DNA of 64,000 nt, taken from the NCBI GenBank assembly GCA_016199985.1, contig JACQFQ010000034.1, positions 1-64,000 on the forward strand, given 5' to 3'. A program made the position numbers and the translations under genes. How positions within the stretch are numbered: position 1 is the first letter of the stretch; each line of letters starts with the position of its first letter. This document shows, one piece after another, positions 59,205-64,000 of this stretch. Source of the DNA: Verrucomicrobiota bacterium. Lineage in GTDB: Bacteria > Verrucomicrobiota > Verrucomicrobiia > Limisphaerales > UBA11320. Under the pieces are notes generated by a model. That model searched no databases and was not told the DNA's origin. It saw only the letters and a list, made by a program, of their open reading frames with translations.

Positions 59205-59927
59205 CTAGGTTTTCTCGCGACGGGATCGCAGTCGGAGTCGGACGCGCGCCTTGAGTCTTCTGGCGACATCCGCCACACGGCTTCGGGCCGCCTCGCGCTC
59301 CAGGAGATAGAGCGTGTGAGGCACAGGAGTTCGAGACAGGTCCTCCGGGGTGGTTTGCTTGTCAGGAATCCCCGGCGCCAGATCCACTCCCGCCTTTCGA
59401 AAGAGATGTTGAACGAAGGCGGAGCAATAGAACGAACGGTCGCGAGCCATGAGGTTTTCCCTCCCGCGCAGGCTGGGATGCCGGAGAGCGATCAACGTTC
59501 CCAGGATCTCGCGTAGAGAGTACTTGGCATGACCCGCCACCAGGTCCAAACCGCCGGCGACAATCTCCCGGACTCGGTCCGGAGGAAGGTGGAAATCAAG
59601 AATCGCCAGCGTGGAATGGAGTTCGGGGTCCCAGTATTTGGCGAGCCGGTTTTCCTGGGCTCCCAACCGGATGTGTTTGCGGTGGATCTCCAAGTCAGAC
59701 TCGAGGGTCCACCAATGTCCGTCGAGCCGGCGCTCGGTGATCAAGAAAGCATGGGACCATCGGCTAAGCCGCCGTCGTTCATCGAGTCCGCGCTGGGCGC
59801 CGACAATCGCCTTATCAATCCACGTCGTTCCTCCCACAAGCCCCACGCATCCTGAACGCGCATAGCTCTCGAAAAAACCGCGATTGCTCATCCGTCCATT
59901 CACCAAAACCAACTCTTGATGCTCCAT
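59205..59927 (-). CDS. YiiX/YebB-like permuted NlpC/P60 (papain-like) hydrolase
   Basis: From the Met at 59927 the protein has 240 residues; Met13 (59891) is an alternative and longer in-frame extensions look non-coding. The circularly permuted papain-like arrangement shows H59 in WSHAFLITE before C168 in RSFYCSAFVQHLFRKAG, as in YiiX-type enzymes. Such proteins hydrolyse amide or thioester bonds in peptidoglycan or lipids; the substrate is unknown. There is no signal peptide, so it may be cytosolic. It converges on the CotH gene with a 7-bp gap and is divergent from the ABC pair. Confidence 0.75.
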   Translation of the reverse strand: MEHQELVLVNGRMSNRGFFESYARSGCVGLVGGTTWIDKAIVGAQRGLDERRRLSRWSHAFLITERRLDGHWWTLESDLEIHRKHIRLGAQENRLAKYWDPELHSTLAILDFHLPPDRVREIVAGGLDLVAGHAKYSLREILGTLIALRHPSLRGRENLMARDRSFYCSAFVQHLFRKAGVDLAPGIPDKQTTPEDLSRTPVPHTLYLLEREAARSRVADVARRLKARVRLRLRSRREKT

Positions 59928-60109
59928 GGGCTTGGAGGATGAACAGCCCCCCGCCAATTTCAACCTTTCCAGGCATCGAATAGAGGGACAGGTCCATTGC
60001 CAACAAGGGCGCAGCGCCCCCACCGGCCGCCGAATCCCGTGGCTCATTGAGGGGAGCGTGCTTTTTTGTCGCGTCTCACCGAGGGCGGGGTTACATCCTG
60101 CGGTCAACG

Positions 60110-60880
60110 ATGATTTCCCTCCAGAGGTTGACCAAGAGGTTCGGGACTCAGACCGCGGTGGATGCCCTCAGCTTTGAGATCCCATCCGGCCAGATCGTCG
60201 GGTTTCTGGGTCCGAACGGGGCTGGCAAGAGCACGACGCTGCGGATGCTGACGGGAATGCTCGAACCGACGGAGGGGGCCGCGACGATTTGCGGATTCGA
60301 CCTCCGAACTCAATCGTTGGAGGTCAAACGGCATGTCGGTTTCGTCCCCGACTCCGGAGCGGTGTTCGAATCGCTCACCGGCTTGGAATACCTGGAGATG
60401 GTCGCCGCTCTCTATGGGATCAGTTCCGCGGCGGCCCTGCCGCGGATCGAGCAATTCATCACCTTCTTCGATCTGGGCATGGACACCCTGGGCGACAAGC
60501 TGCTAGGCGCGTACTCGAAGGGCATGAGGCGGAAGGTCGTCATCACGGCGGCGCTCCTCCACAACCCGCCCGTGGTGTTCTTCGACGAACCTCTGGATGG
60601 ACTGGACGCCAACGCGGCAGTGGGCTTCAAAACGCTCATCCAAACCCTCGCGCGCGAAGGCAAGGCGATCGTTTACAGCTCGCATGTGCTGGACGTCGTC
60701 GAGCGCGTTTGCGACCGGGTCATCCTCATCGACAAGGGACGCTTGATCGTGGACGGACGTCCCGACTCGCTGGTCGCCGCGCATGGCTCAGGGACGTTGG
60801 AAAAACTCTTCACGCAGCTCACAGGCGGGTCGGGGCTGGAACGACGCGCCGAAGACTTCGCGAAGACTTTCAGGTCATGA
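60110..60880 (+). CDS. ABC transporter ATP-binding protein
   Basis: A 256-residue ABC ATPase. Walker A is GPNGAGKST (34-42), the signature is the degenerate YSKGMRRKV, and Walker B is VVFFDEPLDGLD, with the switch His in YSSHVLDVVE. The form is typical of ABC-2 exporters of the CcmA/YhaQ type. ATG at 60110 is preferred over upstream codons. The stop overlaps the permease start by four bases, so the two are made together. Confidence 0.92.
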   Translation: MISLQRLTKRFGTQTAVDALSFEIPSGQIVGFLGPNGAGKSTTLRMLTGMLEPTEGAATICGFDLRTQSLEVKRHVGFVPDSGAVFESLTGLEYLEMVAALYGISSAAALPRIEQFITFFDLGMDTLGDKLLGAYSKGMRRKVVITAALLHNPPVVFFDEPLDGLDANAAVGFKTLIQTLAREGKAIVYSSHVLDVVERVCDRVILIDKGRLIVDGRPDSLVAAHGSGTLEKLFTQLTGGSGLERRAEDFAKTFRS

Positions 60881-62526
60881 GCGACGCCGTCTTGCCGCCT
60901 CCCCTGCCCCCCTCTCTCCGCGTATCGGCGGTCGCGCCGTCGATCTCCGGGACGCTCCGCCAACTTTACCTCAAACTCTTCCTTCGTGGACGGAGCTCCC
61001 GCGGCGTCCAGAAGGGCGGCGCCCCCAAGTCCGTCCGGGCGCGACTGGGTTACGCGCTTTTTTTCTATGTGATCCTCGGACTTCTCTGCGTGGGATTCAT
61101 GGGACAACCCGTCTTCGCCCTGAGCCTCTACATCCATTCCACCACTCTCATGTTCCTCGCCATGTTCGTCGCCTCGTCGGCGGGCGAGGTGTTGTTCAAC
61201 AAGGAGGAGGCCGACATCCTGATGCATCGTCCTGTGCCGTCTCGCGCGTTGTTGTGGGCGAAGATCTCAGTGCTTCTCCAAGTGGCCCTGTGGCTGGCGG
61301 GGGCGTTGAACCTCGGCGCTCTGATGGTGGGAATCGGCGCCTCCGACGGAGGGTGGAGCTATCCCCTCGCGCACGCGGCGTCCACGGTTCTCGAAGCCCT
61401 GTTCTGCGCCGGATCCGTGGTCCTGATGTATCAGCTGTGCCTGCGATGGCTCGGTCGCGAGCGGCTCGACGGGCTCATGACCACGGCGCAGGTGCTCCTC
61501 GCGATGGCCACGGTGCTGGGCAGCCAGCTGGCGCCCCGGCTTATCGGCAGGATGGGGAAGAGCGTGTTCATTCGCGAAGACACCTGGTGGATGCCCTTCC
61601 TTCCTCCGGCGTGGTTCGCAGGCCTGGATGACGCGCTCTCAGGCGGCGGAGCCGCAAGGTCGTGGGCCCTGGGGGGCCTCGGGGTGGCGCTCACAGGACT
61701 TGTGAGCTTTCTCGCGTTCGGCAAGCTCGCGGCGACTTACGAGCAAGGGCTGCAAACGCTCAATGAAAGGGCGAACGCGGTGAAGCCCCGCGGCGCAAGG
61801 CGCTGGTTGTCGGCGCTCGTCTCCTCGGCGCCTCTCCGCTGGTGGTTGAAGGATTCCGTCGCGCGCGCCTCGTTTCTCCTGGCCGGCGCCTACCTCGCGC
61901 GCGACCGCGACGTGAAGCTTCGGATCTTTCCCGCGCTCGCCCCGGTTTTTGTGATGCCCGTGATTCTCTGGAACCAGGACTCGTCGACGTGGGCTCAGGG
62001 ATTCGGAATCGCGTTCGGCGGCGTGTATCTCGGAATGGCGCCGATGGAGGGCCTGAATCTCCTTCGCTACTCTCAACAATGGCAGGCGGCGGATATCTTC
62101 AGGGCCGCGCCTCTTCCGGGTCCCGGACCGCTCTGCCATGGCGCGCGGCGGGCGGTGCTCTGCCTGATCACGCTCCCCGCCGTTCTCATCTACGCCCTCC
62201 TGGCGCTCGCGCTATCCCGCGAGCCCAGCATCCTGATCCTGATCCTTCCGGGCATGCTCGCGTTGCCTGTGTTCGCGATGATTCCATGCCTGAGGGGCCA
62301 GGCAGTCCCCCTCTCCCTTCCGCCCGAGGAAGCGCATTCCGCCGGACGCGGCGTCCGGGCCATAGCGGTCATGGCGTTCTCAGCCGCCATCCCCAGCTTG
62401 GCCCTCTGGGCGCGGTCGGCGGGACGGCTCGGTTGGTTCCTCGCTATCGAGGCTTTGCTCATGGGAACGGCCTACTTCGCGATGCGACGATCCATTCGAG
62501 GCGCGGCTTGGCCTTCCATCGAGTGA
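60877..62526 (+). CDS. ABC-2-type transporter permease
   Basis: A 549-residue integral membrane protein starting in the ATPase stop codon (ATGA). Roughly 10-12 hydrophobic segments are visible, from YALFFYVILGLLCVGFMG to LGWFLAIEALLMGTAYFAM. It probably forms the membrane part of an exporter with the preceding ATPase. The cargo cannot be predicted. Nearby genes (a YiiX-like hydrolase and a Tat-exported barrel) give no firm clue. Confidence 0.88.
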   Translation: MSDAVLPPPLPPSLRVSAVAPSISGTLRQLYLKLFLRGRSSRGVQKGGAPKSVRARLGYALFFYVILGLLCVGFMGQPVFALSLYIHSTTLMFLAMFVASSAGEVLFNKEEADILMHRPVPSRALLWAKISVLLQVALWLAGALNLGALMVGIGASDGGWSYPLAHAASTVLEALFCAGSVVLMYQLCLRWLGRERLDGLMTTAQVLLAMATVLGSQLAPRLIGRMGKSVFIREDTWWMPFLPPAWFAGLDDALSGGGAARSWALGGLGVALTGLVSFLAFGKLAATYEQGLQTLNERANAVKPRGARRWLSALVSSAPLRWWLKDSVARASFLLAGAYLARDRDVKLRIFPALAPVFVMPVILWNQDSSTWAQGFGIAFGGVYLGMAPMEGLNLLRYSQQWQAADIFRAAPLPGPGPLCHGARRAVLCLITLPAVLIYALLALALSREPSILILILPGMLALPVFAMIPCLRGQAVPLSLPPEEAHSAGRGVRAIAVMAFSAAIPSLALWARSAGRLGWFLAIEALLMGTAYFAMRRSIRGAAWPSIE

Positions 62527-62550
62527 ACAGCGGATGGAGAGCATGAGCAA

Positions 62551-62590
62551 CGGAGGCGCGCGCCTCCGCGGCAAGCGGTCGACCTTTTTC
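62551..62590. terminator. Palindrome downstream of the ABC operon, possible terminator
   Basis: CGGAGGCGC/GCGCCTCCG (62551-62568) is an 18-bp perfect palindrome 24 bases after the permease stop. A short T-run (62583-62587) follows some 14 bases later, so this is only a moderate terminator candidate; it could also be a protein site. Confidence 0.4.
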
Positions 62591-62674
62591 GCGTTTGACG
62601 GCCCCGGAGCCGGAGTTCTAGGTTTCGACTCAAGACCATCACGTCCGCACACAACAGCACAACGCCCCATCCAC

Positions 62675-63571
62675 ATGAGCACCGCCAACTCCATCACCCG
62701 TCGCGACGCCCTCAAGGCTTCCGCCGCCCTTGTCGCAGTCACCGCCACCGCGATCGCCTCCCGCCTCTCCGCCGCGGACGAGGCGGCGGCGGCCACAAAA
62801 GGCCGCGTGAATCACTCGGTTTGCAAATGGTGCTATCCGAAGATCAGCCTCGAGGACCTGTGCCGATCCGCGAAATCCATAGGCCTCAGCTCCATCGAGC
62901 TGCTGCAGCCCTCTGACTTTCCCACGCTGAAGCGCCATGGCCTCACTTGCGCGATGGTCAGCGGGCCCTCCGTGAAAGGCCTCGGCGGCATCACCAAAGC
63001 GTTCAACCGCGTCGAACATCACGACACTTTGGTGGAGGCCTATCTGGGCTACATCGACCAGGTGGCGGACGCGGGAATGACCAACCTGATCTGCTTCAGC
63101 GGCAATCGCGCGGGATTAAGCGATGAGAAGGGCCTTGAGAACTGCGCGACGGGGGTGAAGCGCTTGATGGCTCGCGCCGAGGAAAAAAAAGTCACGATCT
63201 GCATGGAGCTCCTGAACAGCCGCGTGGATCACGCCGATTACCAGTGCGATCACAGCGCATGGGGAATCGAGCTGTGCAAGCGCGTCGGATCCGACCGATT
63301 CAAGCTGCTTTACGACATCTACCATATGCAGATCATGGAAGGCGACGTGATCGCCACCATCCGACGCAGCCACCAGTACTTTGCCCACTATCACACCGGA
63401 GGCGTTCCAGGCCGGAATGAGATCGACGAGACGCAGGAGCTCCACTACCCCGCGATCATGAAGGCGATCGTGGACACGGGATTCAAGGGGCACGTCTCGC
63501 AGGAGTTCATCCCCAAGCGTCCCGACGCGCTCGGCTCGCTGAAGCAGGGCGTCCAGATTTGCGATGTGTGA
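62675..63571 (+). CDS. Tat-exported hydroxypyruvate-isomerase-like TIM-barrel protein
   Basis: From ATG at 62675 the protein has 298 residues with a twin-arginine signal (SITRRDALKASAALVAVTAT, RR at 9-10). The xylose-isomerase-like barrel shows metal-site candidates: Glu in CMELLNSRVDH, Asp and His in LLYDIYHMQI, His in FAHYHTGGVPGRNE, and Glu in VSQEFIP. Folding with a metal before export fits use of the Tat system. The likely role is sugar or hydroxypyruvate isomerisation outside the cytoplasm; the substrate is not established. Such exported paralogues are common in Verrucomicrobiota and Planctomycetota. Confidence 0.88.
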   Translation: MSTANSITRRDALKASAALVAVTATAIASRLSAADEAAAATKGRVNHSVCKWCYPKISLEDLCRSAKSIGLSSIELLQPSDFPTLKRHGLTCAMVSGPSVKGLGGITKAFNRVEHHDTLVEAYLGYIDQVADAGMTNLICFSGNRAGLSDEKGLENCATGVKRLMARAEEKKVTICMELLNSRVDHADYQCDHSAWGIELCKRVGSDRFKLLYDIYHMQIMEGDVIATIRRSHQYFAHYHTGGVPGRNEIDETQELHYPAIMKAIVDTGFKGHVSQEFIPKRPDALGSLKQGVQICDV

Positions 63572-63588
63572 CGGGCCGGCTGGGCCCG
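63572..63588. terminator. Small hairpin between convergent genes
   Basis: CGGGCC and GGCCCG flank a 5-base loop directly after the isomerase stop and before the convergent gamma-glutamyltransferase stop. No T-run is present. It may serve as a weak bidirectional terminator. Confidence 0.35.
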
Positions 63589-63628
63589 ATGAGGATGAAG
63601 CTCAAGAGTTGAGGGGCCTCTGATGACG

Positions 63629-64000
63629 TCACCAGGACACGGCTTTGCCCTCGACTCGTGGGTCGTGGGCCGCGGCGAAGCGGCCATCGGGGTGAAGTCC
63701 AACAGCCTGGCAGGCCCCGAGCGAGTCCAACTCTCGCACGGAATGCCCGAGGGCTCTGAGCTTCGCGATGACATCGGAGCCTGCGGACCTCTCGATCAGC
63801 AGTTCATCGGGGCGCCACTGATGATGAAATCGAGGCGCGGCCAACGTCGCTTCCACCGACATCTGAAAATCCACCACCCCGAGGATCGCGAGCAAGGTCT
63901 GGCTGATGATCGTGGGTCCTCCGGCCGCTCCCACCGAAAGCACAGGCTTTCCGTCGCGTAGGACGAGCGTTGGACTCATGCTGGAGAGCGGCCGCTTCCC
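63629..64000 (-). CDS. ggt: Gamma-glutamyltransferase, C-terminal part (truncated by window end)
   Basis: The reading frame continues past position 64000. The visible 123 residues begin GKRPLSSMSPTLVLRDGKP, the conserved block of the GGT small subunit whose paired serines bind the gamma-glutamyl carboxylate. SVGAAGGPTIISQTLLAIL and APRFHHQWRPDEL follow. GGTs transfer or hydrolyse the gamma-glutamyl group of glutathione, usually in the periplasm after self-cleavage. The catalytic threonine lies outside the window. Confidence 0.92.
   Translation of the reverse strand, partial: GKRPLSSMSPTLVLRDGKPVLSVGAAGGPTIISQTLLAILGVVDFQMSVEATLAAPRFHHQWRPDELLIERSAGSDVIAKLRALGHSVRELDSLGACQAVGLHPDGRFAAAHDPRVEGKAVSW

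Overview
The window looks like a chromosomal segment of a member of the Verrucomicrobiota, probably of the Pedosphaera/Limisphaera kind. This is inferred from protein style: a giant secreted protein opening with an LEPR-XLL motif (LEPRILLSA), a CotH/lamin-tail surface protein, a double DUF1080 protein, a Tat-exported sugar-isomerase-like barrel, and a recurring C-terminal 'LQSA..GPW...YYR' module in several secreted proteins. No rRNA, tRNA or CRISPR array is visible. About 35 protein genes are supported.

Layout. (1) Positions 1-11,218 form an accessory block of visibly lower G+C and T/A-richer codon ends than the rest. It is bounded by two ~200-bp direct copies of one sequence (1-249 and 11021-11218). 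It carries four large exported or membrane proteins: a PDZ/TPR-like protein, a Het-C/zinc-PLC-like protein, a PPC/CARDB lipase and a formylglycine-generating-enzyme-like (FGE) protein. They are separated by repeat-rich spacers that look like decayed ends of an IS21-type element. The last ~140 bp of the FGE gene switch abruptly to GC-rich sequence with NNC codons at exposed positions, as in the variable repeat of a diversity-generating retroelement; no reverse transcriptase is present here. (2) 11.3-14.0 kb: a GH64 glucanase, then a REC-LuxR regulator with a PabC-like aminotransferase. (3) 14.2-19.3 kb: an SOS-type pair, a LexA/UmuD-like self-cleaving protein whose DNA-binding part is shortened, followed by a 1489-residue fusion of a Y-family polymerase with a DnaE2-like C-family polymerase. 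(4) 19.4-37.6 kb: housekeeping genes (csp, hemW, M42 peptidase, ligA, an Hpt/REC/REC-PAS-ATPase phosphorelay cluster, DUF885 peptidase, rluE, desaturase, Nudix, cytochrome, DUF1080 protein, gapA, ribE, infA, psd). (5) 38.0-59.2 kb: a 4992-residue LEPR-XLL surface protein followed after 98 bp by a 2046-residue CotH/lamin-tail protein. (6) 59.2-64.0 kb: a YiiX-like peptidase, an ABC exporter pair, a Tat-exported TIM-barrel protein and the 3' part of a gamma-glutamyltransferase gene cut by the window end.

How genes work together. The S24 protein and polymerase fusion read as a two-gene mutasome replacing the usual imuA-imuB-dnaE2 cassette: both polymerase active sites keep their catalytic acids, while the PHP domain has lost most of its metal ligands. 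The giant protein and the CotH protein form a plausible secreted substrate/kinase or scaffold pair. The Hpt, REC-zinc and REC-PAS-ATPase genes form a compact phosphorelay in which the kinase lacks a recognisable phospho-acceptor helix.

The strongest candidates for something new are the polymerase fusion with its unusual S24 partner and the retroelement-like variable tail of the FGE protein. Many long open frames antisense to the GC-rich genes were judged to be shadows and left out.
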